Assembly (NCBI GenBank): GCA_003216955.1
Contig: QCHZ01000001.1
Coordinates: 224,692-288,691, forward strand
Source of the DNA: Prochlorococcus sp. AG-402-I21
GTDB lineage: Bacteria > Cyanobacteriota > Cyanobacteriia > PCC-6307 > Cyanobiaceae
Direction: 5' to 3'
Length of the DNA: 64,000 nt
Shown: positions 1 to 10,400 of the stretch, piece by piece
How the letters are laid out: every line of letters starts with the position of its first letter
Numbering within the stretch: the stretch's first letter is position 1
Notes under the pieces: generated by a model
The model's database searches: none
Told to the model about the DNA's origin: nothing
What the model saw: the letters and a program-made list of their open reading frames with translations, nothing else
Translations under genes and position numbers: made by a program

Positions 1-72
1 TTTAGCGGCTATGCCTGTGCTCACAAAATAGGAGCAAAGCTTGGGATGAACAAATGGGAACTTCCAGAATAA
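1..72 (+). CDS. 3' end of an unidentified protein-coding gene (partial)
   Basis: The first 72 bases read as an open frame from base 1 that ends in TAA at 70-72. The last 23 residues include the stretch YACAHKIGAKLGMNKW. The gene starts outside the window. It converges on the response-regulator gene, whose stop lies only about 20 bases further on. I do not recognise the family from so short a tail. The reading is supported only by the open frame and the tight convergent spacing typical of this genome. Confidence 0.5.
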   Translation, partial: FSGYACAHKIGAKLGMNKWELPE

Positions 73-94
73 ATTTTCAAAGATCTACCAAAAG

Positions 95-859
95 CTATGA
101 AGGCAAGTTATCAAGACTAAACCTATAACCTTGTTGACGAACAGTTGTAATACCTCCTCCATCACCAAGACCTGCTTGTTCTAGTTTTCTTCTAAGAGTC
201 AAAACCTGCGTATCAACCGAACGAGGGCCACCACTAAATGGAGGCCAAGCCATTCGAAGTAGCTCATGGCGGCTTCTTACCATTCCAGGTGGCATCAAAA
301 GGGCACACAATAAAGCAAATTCCCTTGGACTTAATTCGACAGGTTTTTCTCGCAAGGTCACTTGTCTAAGGAGTAGGTGAACCTCAAGCGGACCTACCGC
401 GACACGTTCCTGTAAACCAATTCTTCCTCTTTTAAGTAAAGTCCGGCACCTAGCAGCTAATTCTTCTAAGCCAAAAGGTTTCCTTAAAACATCATCTGCC
501 CCATCATCTAAAAGTCCTACTACGGGTTCAACTCCTGTTCTTGCTGTTAGAACAATTACTGAACATCCCAACTGTTGTGCAAGTCGAAGGGCTGAACTTT
601 TTTCCAATATCTCTGCACTAACTAATAAATCTGGTGATTGATCCCGACAAAGATCAACAGCCTCCTCAGCAGAACCTACTGCTGCGGCAAGTTGCCCATC
701 TTGCCTGAGCCTCTGAACCAATACAGTTCTGAGAGTTGGATGTGGTTCTACAACAAGCACCTTTGAAGGTGATTGAGTGGTTGCCTGAATAGAAGAAGAA
801 CCTGAGGAGGATCCTTGAATTTGCTCAGTAGCAAGCTGATCTGCAGGTATTAATGTCAC
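95..859 (-). CDS. Atypical OmpR/PhoB-family response regulator lacking the phospho-acceptor Asp
   Basis: A 254-residue protein with a Ser/Gln-rich N-terminal extension (about 1-32), a receiver-like domain (about 33-145) and an OmpR-type winged-helix DNA-binding domain (about 152-246, with ELSPREFALL and VRQQGYRF). The receiver keeps the switch Thr (T105 in VIVLTAR) and the conserved Lys (K127 in LRKPF). The acidic pocket that is usually Asp-Asp reads E38-P39. The position expected for the phosphorylated Asp, five residues after D77, is A82. It is therefore probably not controlled by ordinary phosphorylation; that is inference. It starts at GTG and is transcribed away from the small gene at 948. 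It does not look like the canonical RpaA or RpaB receivers, and I assign no symbol. Family membership is certain; regulon and signal are unknown. Confidence 0.85.
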   Translation of the reverse strand: MTLIPADQLATEQIQGSSSGSSSIQATTQSPSKVLVVEPHPTLRTVLVQRLRQDGQLAAAVGSAEEAVDLCRDQSPDLLVSAEILEKSSALRLAQQLGCSVIVLTARTGVEPVVGLLDDGADDVLRKPFGLEELAARCRTLLKRGRIGLQERVAVGPLEVHLLLRQVTLREKPVELSPREFALLCALLMPPGMVRSRHELLRMAWPPFSGGPRSVDTQVLTLRRKLEQAGLGDGGGITTVRQQGYRFSLDNLPS

Positions 860-947
860 AAGTCGGAAATGTAGACCCTTAGACTGGAAAAGATATTAAA
901 GCAAACTGTTCGCTGACTAACAAGAATAGTCAGTGTCTTAGCAAACC

Positions 948-1214
948 ATGACATCTTTTGATGCTCCAGAAGCAATAAAACACTTCCAATCAATTTGTGA
1001 TGCCTGTCAGGAGCTAACAAGTCGATACCACAGTCCTTCTGAACTTAGGATCTATGCAGACGGATATTTGCATTCCCTCAGGAATTGCAAGAGGTTAGGC
1101 TCTAAGGATCAAGAAAAGTTGGAAGCATTAATTGATAGATGGATAATGGATCCTTCAAGCTTTATTGGACCTGATGGAGATATTAATAACCTCTTTTTCC
1201 AAAGAGAATCTTAA
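948..1214 (+). CDS. Small conserved cyanobacterial protein (DUF6761-like)
   Basis: An 88-residue soluble protein with no signal peptide or membrane segment. The pattern RIYADGYLHSLRN followed by a helical stretch and then MDPSSF resembles a short cyanobacterial family that I recall as DUF6761, in which a LxLYxDGYLxxLR motif precedes a YDPSxF motif. The match is from memory and moderate. It starts at ATG, 88 bases from the divergent response-regulator start, so the two promoters share this gap. No function is known to me. Confidence 0.75.
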   Translation: MTSFDAPEAIKHFQSICDACQELTSRYHSPSELRIYADGYLHSLRNCKRLGSKDQEKLEALIDRWIMDPSSFIGPDGDINNLFFQRES

Positions 1215-1236
1215 AAAGATACTAAGAAGTAACAAG

Positions 1237-1560
1237 TTATGAAGCAAGTGCAATTTCTAACTTTTCTTTCAATTCTCCAGAGTTATACATGCTTATCAAA
1301 ATATCAGATCCTCCGATAAATTCTCCCTTTACATAAACCTGAGGTATTGTCGGCCAATTTGAATATTCTTTAATACCCTCTCGAATTTCCATATCTGAAA
1401 GTACATCAAAAGTATCAAAGCTCATTCCCAATGAATTAAGGATTTGAACGACGTTGTTGGAAAAACCACATTGTGGCATCAATTTATTCCCTTTCATGAA
1501 AACAAAAATTGGTTTTGAGTTAATTAAGCGTTCAATTTTCGCACGAATTGCGGAATCCAT
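1237..1560 (-). CDS. grxD: Monothiol glutaredoxin, CGFS type
   Basis: A 107-residue single-domain glutaredoxin with the CGFS active site at residues 31-34, preceded by the glutathione-binding Lys in FMKGN (K23) and followed by the WPTIPQVYVKGEFIGGSDI block that binds glutathione. Proteins of this class bind a [2Fe-2S] cluster across a dimer with glutathione, and they carry or sense iron-sulfur clusters rather than reduce disulfides. The length matches Grx4/Grx3 single-domain members. It lies 10 bases downstream of the bolA-like gene on the same strand. Known CGFS-BolA complexes make a shared operon and joint Fe-S role likely. The cellular site is the cytoplasm. Confidence 0.95.
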   Translation of the reverse strand: MDSAIRAKIERLINSKPIFVFMKGNKLMPQCGFSNNVVQILNSLGMSFDTFDVLSDMEIREGIKEYSNWPTIPQVYVKGEFIGGSDILISMYNSGELKEKLEIALAS

Positions 1561-1570
1561 ATCTGAAAAG

Positions 1571-1801
1571 TTATTGAGGAGTTGAGGTTTTCAAAGCCAA
1601 AGCATGAATTGTTTCTGTTTTCAATTCATTTTTTAACGCACCATAAACAAGTTGATGTTGTTCTACAAGAGATAGGCCAGAGAATTCTTCAGATACAACA
1701 TTGACTTCAAGATGATCACCACCACCCATATCTTTTACATCAATTTGAGCATCGGGAAGTGATTGCTTAATTAAATGAGTAACTTCTTGGGCTGTAATCA
1801 T
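1571..1801 (-). CDS. bolA: BolA family protein
   Basis: A 76-residue protein from the ATG at 1801. A TTG two codons upstream is possible but less likely. It has the BolA/IbaG fold pattern: an N-terminal helix ending in the LIKQSLPDA block, a VKDMGGGDHLEVNVVS strand region and the QHQLVYGALKNEL helix, with the His residues that can ligate an Fe-S cluster. BolA proteins partner CGFS glutaredoxins in Fe-S trafficking. The adjacent downstream grxD, with a 10-base gap, supports that here. The length is typical of the short BolA2/IbaG class. Confidence 0.9.
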   Translation of the reverse strand: MITAQEVTHLIKQSLPDAQIDVKDMGGGDHLEVNVVSEEFSGLSLVEQHQLVYGALKNELKTETIHALALKTSTPQ

Positions 1802-1881
1802 TTTCAAATAAGGAATTTAGGTGAATTTGGAGAAGATAAAATCAATGTAATTGCTCAAGATTCAAACTAAGTTAAATCATA

Positions 1882-2628
1882 TTATCTTCTACCAACAGCT
1901 GACAATGCAGATTGTTCAGCACTTCTCATACTTTTGGAAAGTTCAATATTAAAGTCATTTGTAGATTGCTTAAAATCCCTCGAAATAATTATTGGTTTAG
2001 AGAAACAAATTGCTGCTGATCCATAAAACTTAGGGATAACATCGCTGTAGGCTAAACCAACTGGAACAATTTTGATTTCCAAACTTTTGTTTGAGGCGAG
2101 TTGAGCTAGACGAATCAAGCCTTTTTTTAGTTTTACAGGTTCGCTAAATCGATTTATCTTTCCTTCTGGAAATACAACCAATTGCTGACTTGAAATCAAC
2201 AAATCCACGGCATATCTAAGAGTAGTCAAAGAAGGTCTTCCTTGGTCAATTGGGAAACACCCCAACCTATTCAAGAACCATCCTTGTAGCCCTTTCATCT
2301 CTGACCGGGTGACCATGTATCTGCAGTCTCGATTTGTAATCCTTCTCCCAGCAGCCATAGTCAGCATCAATGCATCCCATCTAGATCTATGAGTAGGAGC
2401 AAGTACAACAGAACCACTTAGAGGTAAATTCTCTCCACCAATAACTATTCTTCTTCGAAAAAAATTGTTCAACGCAAAATCTTGCGTAGCAAACATTGCT
2501 AAACGACTCCAGAAAGGATCAACCCCGAGGCATATTTTTTTTTCTCTATGAAGAAGGGGCAAAAAATCCCTCTTTAACAAACTATGTAATGAAGTTAACT
2601 CCGAAACCTTTATTATTAACGGTCGCAC
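1882..2628 (-). CDS. plsC: 1-acyl-sn-glycerol-3-phosphate acyltransferase (PlsC family)
   Basis: An acyltransferase of phospholipid and glycolipid synthesis that would add the second acyl chain to lysophosphatidate at the membrane. The PlsC motifs are visible: HRSRWD (the HX4D catalytic pair) about 80 residues in, the FPEGKI motif near residue 154, and [10 protein letters not shown] further on. The open frame continues to a GTG at 2730, but that start would overlap the divergent pdxJ start by 30 bases. I prefer the GTG at 2628, giving about 248 residues. Other internal starts cannot be excluded. No clear ribosome binding site decides the question. The family call is strong, the N-terminus uncertain. 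Confidence 0.85.
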   Translation of the reverse strand: MRPLIIKVSELTSLHSLLKRDFLPLLHREKKICLGVDPFWSRLAMFATQDFALNNFFRRRIVIGGENLPLSGSVVLAPTHRSRWDALMLTMAAGRRITNRDCRYMVTRSEMKGLQGWFLNRLGCFPIDQGRPSLTTLRYAVDLLISSQQLVVFPEGKINRFSEPVKLKKGLIRLAQLASNKSLEIKIVPVGLAYSDVIPKFYGSAAICFSKPIIISRDFKQSTNDFNIELSKSMRSAEQSALSAVGRR

Positions 2629-2700
2629 TGGGCAGTTACTCCAGCGGCTAAACCTTATTTTGCTTTTGATGAATACAATCAAAGTATATTTGGAATACCT

Positions 2701-3438
2701 ATGGCAAGTCTTGGCGTAAACATTGATCACATAGCAAATGTCAGAGAAGCTCGCAAGACATTTGAACCTGACCCAGTTAAAATGGTTCTTTTAGCTGAGT
2801 TAGGTGGTGCTGACGGTATAACAGTTCATCTAAGAGAAGATAGAAGGCATATTCAAGATAGAGATTTAAATCTTCTTAAAGAGACTGTGCATACTCGACT
2901 AAATCTGGAAATGGCTGCAACTGAAGAAATGACTTCAATAGCACTTAATCTCAAGCCAGATATGGTTACATTAGTTCCTGAAAAAAGAGAGGAAATCACT
3001 ACAGAGGGAGGACTCGATGTCATTAAACACAAAAACAAATTAAAGAAAATAATTCAACGTCTTTCAGATGAGGATATTCCAGTTAGTCTTTTTGTTGACC
3101 CAGTCCAAACTCAATTAGAAAATTGTGCTGAAGTAAAGGCCGCCTGGATTGAACTACACACAGGTAAATATGCAATCACAAAAAACAAGGCAAGAGATTT
3201 GGAATTATCTATTCTTAAGGAAAGCACAGCTAAAGCAAAATCCTATGGTTTGAGAGTAAACGCAGGGCATGGATTGACATATCAAAACGTCGAACCGATT
3301 GCAGCTATTGAAGGGATTGAAGAATTAAATATTGGCCATACAATTATTTCTAGAGCCCTTTCAGTAGGTCTATCTCAGGCAGTAAAAGAAATGAAAAGCC
3401 TAATTATAAATCCAAGAAAGGACAACTTCTTACTTTAA
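2701..3438 (+). CDS. pdxJ: Pyridoxine 5'-phosphate synthase
   Basis: A 245-residue protein, the usual PdxJ length. It condenses 1-deoxyxylulose 5-phosphate with 3-amino-2-oxopropyl phosphate to form pyridoxine 5'-phosphate, the last ring-forming step of vitamin B6 synthesis. The start [18 protein letters not shown], the [16 protein letters not shown] block, TLVPEKREE and the late [11 protein letters not shown] and [13 protein letters not shown] segments are family hallmarks. The start ATG is clear. It is divergent from plsC and followed by recC after 27 bases, so it may be the first gene of the recC transcript. Confidence 0.96.
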   Translation: MASLGVNIDHIANVREARKTFEPDPVKMVLLAELGGADGITVHLREDRRHIQDRDLNLLKETVHTRLNLEMAATEEMTSIALNLKPDMVTLVPEKREEITTEGGLDVIKHKNKLKKIIQRLSDEDIPVSLFVDPVQTQLENCAEVKAAWIELHTGKYAITKNKARDLELSILKESTAKAKSYGLRVNAGHGLTYQNVEPIAAIEGIEELNIGHTIISRALSVGLSQAVKEMKSLIINPRKDNFLL

Positions 3439-3465
3439 AAATATATTTAAATCGCATTTTTACTC

Positions 3466-6400
3466 TTGCTAACAATTTTTCGAAGTAATAAAGCTGAATG
3501 GCTAGCAGAAATACTCGGACAGGAACTCCGATTAAATCCTCCTGAAATAACTGAAGAAGTTAATATTCTCGTAAGTACATGGCCTTCAAGCAGATGGTTA
3601 AGTGAAAAAATTTCAATAATTAATAACATCAATGCTTTGGTTCAATACCCTTTTCCTGGTTCATATTTAAAAAGGTTAGTCAAGAAAATTATTGGTATTG
3701 ATCCTAATGAAAATGATCCATGGGAAAAGAATCATCTTGTTTGGAATATTTTAGAATTATTACCAGAGTTATTGAAAGAGGAAGAATCACAGATAATTCA
3801 ATACTGGCTAAAAATAAGGGAAAAAGAAAATGAGCAAATTAATCTAAATTCATGGGATCTAGCAAACAGTATTGCAGAGATATTTGATGATTACATACTT
3901 TATAGACCTGAAATTATCAAACAATGGTTAAGCAAGGATACAATAAAAGCATCTAAAGAAATTAGCCTTAATAAAAATATTCTTTGGCAAGAAAAATTAT
4001 TTAATTTATTATACAAAAAGATAAACAAAGATCCGTTCTGCATCCAAGTCGAAAAAGCTATTAAACGTTTAAAGAAAAATGATTTTTCTATACATGATTA
4101 TCCGAAAAATCTATACATCTATGGACTTAGCACTCTGGCACCATTGCAAATAGATTTAATTCAAGCATTTTCAAAAGTAATCAATATAAAAATTTATCTG
4201 ATTTCCCCTTGCAATGATCTTTGGCAAAGATGTGAAGCAAGAAGACTGCAATTTAGAAACAAATGGAATACTCCACCTGACAGGCAATGGTTACTAGAAT
4301 CTCCAAGACTTGAAGCCTTCCTTGGAAGGATGGGGGCTGAATTTCAACAATTGCTAGAGGGGAGTGGTGAATATCAATTGGGAAATAGAAATGAGGAAGA
4401 TATTTTTTCTCTTACGGCAGATATCGCAACTAATAAAGGGAACAAACCAAATTTATTAGAACAACTACAACAAGAATTGTTATTCACAAAAAATGAAAGT
4501 ATTTTCACTAAAGAAAAATCTGACAAATCACTACTTTTCCTTAAATCTCCAGGGAAGTATCGACAAGTGGAATTAATACGAGACCATATATTGCAGCTCT
4601 TCAGCAATGACAAAAAACTACAACCCAGAGACATTTTAATAATGACTCCACAAATTGATAGCTATGCACCAATAATTACCTCTGTCTTTAACAACATAAA
4701 TCACAATATTACTCAGCTACCCTGGGTAATAACAGATAGAAGTCAAGTAGATAAAGTAGGTTTAATACATTTTGTACTAAATCTGTTAGAGATTTCTGCA
4801 TCTCGTCTAACCGCTTCAATTTTTGAAAAATTATTAACTAATCCAGCATTACAAACACAACAGAATATAAATAGTGATGAGGTAAGTGACATAATCAAAA
4901 GTCTTCAATCTGCTGGCTTTACTTGGGGACTTGATTCTTCAGAAAGATTTGGGGAAGAAACTCATAGCCTATGTTGGTGTCTAGAAAGATTTCTACTTGG
5001 TCTTGTTTTACCAGATGATCCAATTAATGGAATAAGCAATATCTCCCCTTATTCCAAGAATATTTCAAGTACGGAGTTCATAAAAGCTTGGGGTATACTT
5101 TCAAAACTTTGCAATTATATCGATGCGATTCGTAGTAAACGTTCATGTAAAGAATGGACAAAACTTATAACATCGCTCGTAAAGGATTTATTTGAGGATG
5201 GTGGGGAATGGGCATGGGAAGAGCAACAACTACTAACTATTGTTAATAATTGGGGTCTCATAACAGATAATTGTGAGCTAGAAATTGATTGTTTAGTAGT
5301 CAAAGACATTATCACCAAAGCGTTAAGTTCTACAAATGGCAAATTTGGTCATAGGACAGGGAAAATTACGATCAGTGCTTTAGAACCAATGAGAGCAATC
5401 CCTCATCAAATCATCATCGTCATGGGACTAGAAAGTGGTACTTTTCCAAGAATAGATAATAGAAGAAGTTTTAATCTCCTAGAAAGAAAAAGAGAACTTG
5501 GAGACCCAAACCAATATGACAAAGACCGCTATTCATTGTTAGAAGCTTTAATCTCAACTCGTCAAAATCTTTTAGTTTCTTGGAATTCCAAAGATGAAAA
5601 GACTGGAGAAGATCTTGAGCCTCCAAGCCCTATTCAACAATGGCTGAATTACTTAAAAACCAAATTAGGAGCCAACACCTTTCAAGAGATTCTCATTGAA
5701 CCACCAGCAAATCCTCTTGATCATTGCAACTTTATAAACACCGGAAATTCGCAAATCATGAGTTGTGATAGAAAGAATCTAGAAGCTAGAGAATGGCTTG
5801 AAAAAGCAATACCGACTAAAAATGTCTCACTAGCATTACCGATAAAGTGGAAAGAAATCAATATAAGCGAATTAGAATCTTATTCCTTCGAAAAAACCAA
5901 AGAATGGTTACTCAATCCACAAAAAACATGGTTAAAAGAGAATGAAATCCAATCAAAAGAATTTATCAATCTCATTGAAGACAATGATTTACTCGAGCTT
6001 TCAGAATTAGAAAGATATAAACTTCTTAAACATCGACTAGAAAATAGTAATTTCGGAAAACTTAACAACACAAACAATAATTCAAACTACTGGGAAAAGA
6101 CCTATTCTGGGAAAGGGGTTTTCCCTCCAAAAGGCTCCGGGTTAATAGAGGAGGATCTTCTTGAGGAGCGATGGAACAATTTAATATCCGCAATATACGC
6201 TACCGGTCAAATCACGAAAAGAAGTATTGAGATGAAAGAGTTAGAAGGTGAATTTTACTTTGGAGGGAATAATTTAATACAGATTGAAGTTGGAAGTTTA
6301 AAATATAAAGCTCTTATGAATGGATGGCTTAATCATTTATATTTATCTGCAAATAGTTCATTTAATTATAAAACACTGATTATTTCTAAAAAAACAGATT

Positions 6401-6759
6401 ATAGCAAAAATATTATGTTCGAAGTAAGCAAGGAGATTTTACCAATCAATACCAAAGAAGCGACTGAAGCTCTAAGACAAATACATCAATTAGCAGCCGC
6501 AGGAAGAAATAATTGTTGGCCCATACCACCAGAAAGTGGCCTGGCTTATGCCCTAGCGACAAAAGACAAGAAAAAGAATGAGCAAGATTTATTTAAAAAG
6601 AAATGGGAAGGTGATTTATATATGCAAGGTGAACGAGAAACTCTAATAATGGAACTTTGCTTTGGCAAAAAATGCAAAGCCTCTACTTTATTAGACGTTG
6701 AATCATTTAATGATGTATTAATGAGTCTCTATGAACCACTCCTTAAAAACACCAACTAA
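3466..6759 (+). CDS. recC: Exodeoxyribonuclease V gamma subunit RecC
   Basis: A 1097-residue protein close to the E. coli RecC length. It starts at TTG (LTIFRSNKAEWLAEIL), the typical RecC N-terminus. RecC is the scaffold that splits DNA strands and scans for Chi in the RecBCD helicase-nuclease during double-strand break repair. Visible family segments include the STWPSSRWL block near residue 37, DRQWLLESPRLEAFLGRMG near 280, ALEPMRAIPHQIIIVMGLESGTFPR in the helicase-like second half, and a degenerate nuclease-like C-terminus. Classic helicase motifs are absent, as expected for RecC. recB and recD follow downstream, with one small gene intervening. The gene is very AT-rich, with many Lys, Asn and Ile codons. 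Confidence 0.93.
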   Translation: MLTIFRSNKAEWLAEILGQELRLNPPEITEEVNILVSTWPSSRWLSEKISIINNINALVQYPFPGSYLKRLVKKIIGIDPNENDPWEKNHLVWNILELLPELLKEEESQIIQYWLKIREKENEQINLNSWDLANSIAEIFDDYILYRPEIIKQWLSKDTIKASKEISLNKNILWQEKLFNLLYKKINKDPFCIQVEKAIKRLKKNDFSIHDYPKNLYIYGLSTLAPLQIDLIQAFSKVINIKIYLISPCNDLWQRCEARRLQFRNKWNTPPDRQWLLESPRLEAFLGRMGAEFQQLLEGSGEYQLGNRNEEDIFSLTADIATNKGNKPNLLEQLQQELLFTKNESIFTKEKSDKSLLFLKSPGKYRQVELIRDHILQLFSNDKKLQPRDILIMTPQIDSYAPIITSVFNNINHNITQLPWVITDRSQVDKVGLIHFVLNLLEISASRLTASIFEKLLTNPALQTQQNINSDEVSDIIKSLQSAGFTWGLDSSERFGEETHSLCWCLERFLLGLVLPDDPINGISNISPYSKNISSTEFIKAWGILSKLCNYIDAIRSKRSCKEWTKLITSLVKDLFEDGGEWAWEEQQLLTIVNNWGLITDNCELEIDCLVVKDIITKALSSTNGKFGHRTGKITISALEPMRAIPHQIIIVMGLESGTFPRIDNRRSFNLLERKRELGDPNQYDKDRYSLLEALISTRQNLLVSWNSKDEKTGEDLEPPSPIQQWLNYLKTKLGANTFQEILIEPPANPLDHCNFINTGNSQIMSCDRKNLEAREWLEKAIPTKNVSLALPIKWKEINISELESYSFEKTKEWLLNPQKTWLKENEIQSKEFINLIEDNDLLELSELERYKLLKHRLENSNFGKLNNTNNNSNYWEKTYSGKGVFPPKGSGLIEEDLLEERWNNLISAIYATGQITKRSIEMKELEGEFYFGGNNLIQIEVGSLKYKALMNGWLNHLYLSANSSFNYKTLIISKKTDYSKNIMFEVSKEILPINTKEATEALRQIHQLAAAGRNNCWPIPPESGLAYALATKDKKKNEQDLFKKKWEGDLYMQGERETLIMELCFGKKCKASTLLDVESFNDVLMSLYEPLLKNTN

Positions 6760-6777
6760 TCTAGATCTAGCAAATAA

Positions 6778-7338
6778 ATGAAGCTAAATAAAAGCAAACG
6801 CATTAATGATATTAAAACTCTCTTATCAAAATGGGGATTTAGCAAGCAGGGTCTATTTAATAATTCAAAAGGAGAGTGGTATTTATTTACTCAAATATTC
6901 TTAATCCTCCTACATTTAATACCTCCCTACCCAAAAATAAATCATATAGCATTTTCAATAAATACTTTTTGTATAATTTTTGGATTAGCAATTTCAATTC
7001 TAGGTCTATTCATTGTCATAAAAGCATTCATAGATTTAGGAGAAAACCTTACACCGCTTCCTTATCCAATGAATGAATCTAGTCTGATTAAAAATAATTC
7101 ATACCAAAATGTTCGGCACCCCCTGTATCAGGGATTATTATTTATTTCATTAGGAATATCTATTTTTTCATTAAGTCTAATACATCTATCTCTACTCATA
7201 TCACTATCCTACATTTTAAAAATAAAAGCCTTAAAGGAAGAAGAAATACTAAAAATGAAATTTCCTGAATACAAAAAATATATCAAAGAAGTGCCAGCTA
7301 TTATAAAAAAAATAAAATATTTAGATTGGAGATCCTAA
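6778..7338 (+). CDS. Membrane-bound isoprenylcysteine carboxyl methyltransferase-like protein
   Basis: A 186-residue integral membrane protein with four or so hydrophobic segments (about 40-55, 62-85, 115-150). It carries the ICMT/PEMT superfamily signature NVRHPLYQGLL followed by a late EEEILKMKFPEYKKYIKEVP, the region that binds S-adenosylmethionine in relatives. Members methylate lipids or prenyl-cysteines; the substrate here cannot be predicted. It begins 18 bases after recC and ends 95 bases before recB, so it interrupts an otherwise standard recCBD order. Whether it has anything to do with DNA repair is unknown. Co-transcription is the simplest explanation. Confidence 0.8.
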   Translation: MKLNKSKRINDIKTLLSKWGFSKQGLFNNSKGEWYLFTQIFLILLHLIPPYPKINHIAFSINTFCIIFGLAISILGLFIVIKAFIDLGENLTPLPYPMNESSLIKNNSYQNVRHPLYQGLLFISLGISIFSLSLIHLSLLISLSYILKIKALKEEEILKMKFPEYKKYIKEVPAIIKKIKYLDWRS

Positions 7339-7433
7339 AATGTTAATAATATGTAATTTAAAACATCAAAATTATGGGATAATAGAGAGCAAGAAAATTA
7401 GTTCTGATCTTATTATTTACCTATGAAATTCAT

Positions 7434-10400
7434 ATGTCTAATATAGAATTATTTCAAGCGAATAGATATCCTTTAACGAATGGAATGCGTCTAATAGAAG
7501 CAAGTGCTGGAACAGGGAAAACATTTTCTCTTTCTCATCTTGTCTTAAGATTATTAACTGAACAGGAATATTCAATAAACGAAATACTAGTTGTTAGCTT
7601 TACAGAAGCAACAGCATCGGAAATAAAAGCAAGAATTATTGAAAGATTAATTTTGGCATTAAAAATAATTGAATCCATACATACAAATGTAAAACAATAT
7701 CAAATTGACAACGTATTAAAGGAATGGGTCGAATTAAATATAACATCTAAAGAAAAAGCCCTATACATAGCTTCCCTACTTTTAGAAGCATTAGAGAGAA
7801 TTGATAATGCAGATATCACAACAATTCATGGATTTTGCAGTAAAACTCTTCGTAGAGAAGCTATTGAGAATGGAAATAATTTAAATCCAACGATCGAAAA
7901 AGATTCAGAATCACTAATAAATGAAATTGTTGAAGAATATTGGAAAAAAGAAATATTAGAAATAGAGATTTCAGAATTAAAAGGGATCTTTAAAACTAAC
8001 TTCAATCGTAACAATTTAATTCAAGTTCTTAGTTCATTGGATAATGATCCAAATAATATTTTCAAACAAACATTTAATGACTTAAAAATAGAAGAAAGTC
8101 TTTCAGATCAATTAAAAAACTACATAGAAACATTATGGATAGAATTTACAACTATATGGGAAAGGAAAGGAAAGGAGCTTGAAGATGGCTTTATAGAGAT
8201 TGCTAGGGATCTAAGATCTCAGGGTATTACAGATACAAAGCCATACTCATCCAAGCCCAGAAAAAATCGTTATGAGATTTTAAGTAACTGGATTGAAGAA
8301 TATAAAGAGAAAAAACGACCATCATATGAAGATATTCAAAATCAAACCCTTATAAATAAATATTTTCATCCTAAAAATATTTACCAATTAGACATGAAGT
8401 ATAAAATTGATTCATGTACAAAAGATATGAAGTCAATTCTTGAAATTATAGGAGATTTATATGATAGTCCAGGTGAATTTGTTTGGGAACATGCTTTGTT
8501 ATGGACTAAAAGAGAGCTTGAAAAAAGAAAATCTAAAACGGGTTGGATAAATTATTCTGATCTACTTAAATTATTAGATCCCAAAAACGTAAACAATAAT
8601 GAAATTAAAAATAAAGTTAACTCTAATAATATCTATAAGAACCTAAAACTTAGATATAAAGTAGCCTTAATAGATGAATTCCAAGATACTGATCCAGTTC
8701 AATTAAGATTACTAAAAGAAGCCTTTGGCAACCGATCAAAACATCTGTTTTTAATGATTGGAGATCCAAAGCAAGCAATCTATAGCTTCAGAGGTGGAAG
8801 CTTAAATACATATATGAAAGCAAGAGAAGCTTGTGATCGAATTCATTTAATGAATGCTAATTATAGAAGTACAAAGCCTCTAATTTTAATACTAAATAAA
8901 ATATTTCTTGATGGTTTAATAAGATCAAATCTATCAACTCAAGAACTTAATCCATGTTCACAAGAAGAACCACTTAAACTGAATGGAATTAAACAGCCAT
9001 TTAAAATAATAAATCTAATAGACAATCATCAAAAAGAAAAAAAACAAAAAATAAAATTAGAATCAAAAAGCAAAATAGAGGATAAAATCCCGAAGCTCAT
9101 TGGATCTTATTTGTTAGAACTATTAAGCAATAATCCCAAAGATTTAAACCCCTCAGATATTTGCATACTAGTAAATAGACATGATCAAGCTAAAAACATC
9201 CATAGCTATTTATCACAAGTAAAAATTCCTTCACAACTCCTAAGCAATGAAAATATATTTACTAGAGAGGGTGCTCAAATCCTGCAGATTTTCATTAACT
9301 GTATCGTCAGTCCATATAATCAACAAAAACTTGCCCTACTAGCTTGTTCTGAGCTAATGCAATGGGGAAAGGAAAAACTTAATGAATCAAAAATTAATGG
9401 CGATTTTGATTCATTATCTTCGAAGTTTTATGAACTTGCAAAATTATTTCCCAAGATTGGATTATTAGGCTGTTTATCAAACTTTCTAGAAGGGAAATCA
9501 ATAGCTGATCTATCTCATAGAGGAACATTATTAGGTGATCTTTATCAAAGCTCTCAGTTAGTAGACGAACAGATTCATCGACAAAAATTTAATGCTTTAA
9601 GAGCATCGCAATGGCTTAGTAAACAACGTTTCCAAACTATTGAGCCAATACCTGAAGAATATCAACCTAACAGCGCAATTAGTAATAGCTCCATCAATAT
9701 AATTACAATCCACAAGAGTAAAGGACTTCAATTTAAAATAGTAATTTGTCCATACCTGTGGCAAAAGCCTCCAGATAAAAAAAGTTATTTATGGAAAGAT
9801 AATCATGATCTATTAATTTCTAAAAAATATAAATGGCATAAAAAATATAGTTCATATCAAGATTTCATAAGGAAAGAGTCATTAAATGAAGCAGAGAGAT
9901 TAGCTTACGTTGCTTTTACAAGAGCTAAAAAACAATTAATAATCCTGTGGGCAAAGGCTGCTGGTCAAGAAGGGAACCCTCTTTCAGGATTTTTATTTGG
10001 ATCTGACTCAATAAATCTAAAAATAGAAGACCATACAAAGGAAATGATGGAAAAGTCATTCAAGAAAAGAGGACTAAAAGTTGATATTCAAGATATTAAA
10101 GATATTGAAACTAATAAAACATGGACTCAACCTAAAAGTGAAATAAAATTATCACTTGGCCCAATTCCTAACCATAAATTTGAAAATAGTTGGGGAAGGT
10201 ATAGCTTTTCAAAATGGATAACACAAAAAAATGAAGAATCAATTCTAAAAGATTTTTCAGATGAGTTAAATGAAGATCATGAATTTAAAGATGAAATTCA
10301 GAATCTATCTCTCCAAAAAACTGTACAAGTATCAATTGAAGAAGATAAAATAATTAACAGATTAGAAGATCAGAGATGGTCAAAAGATAGTCCCATTGGT

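Noticed and set aside
7340..7426. 28-codon frame between the ICMT-like gene and recB
   Set aside because: Too short and compositionally random; the gap is better read as a leader for recB.
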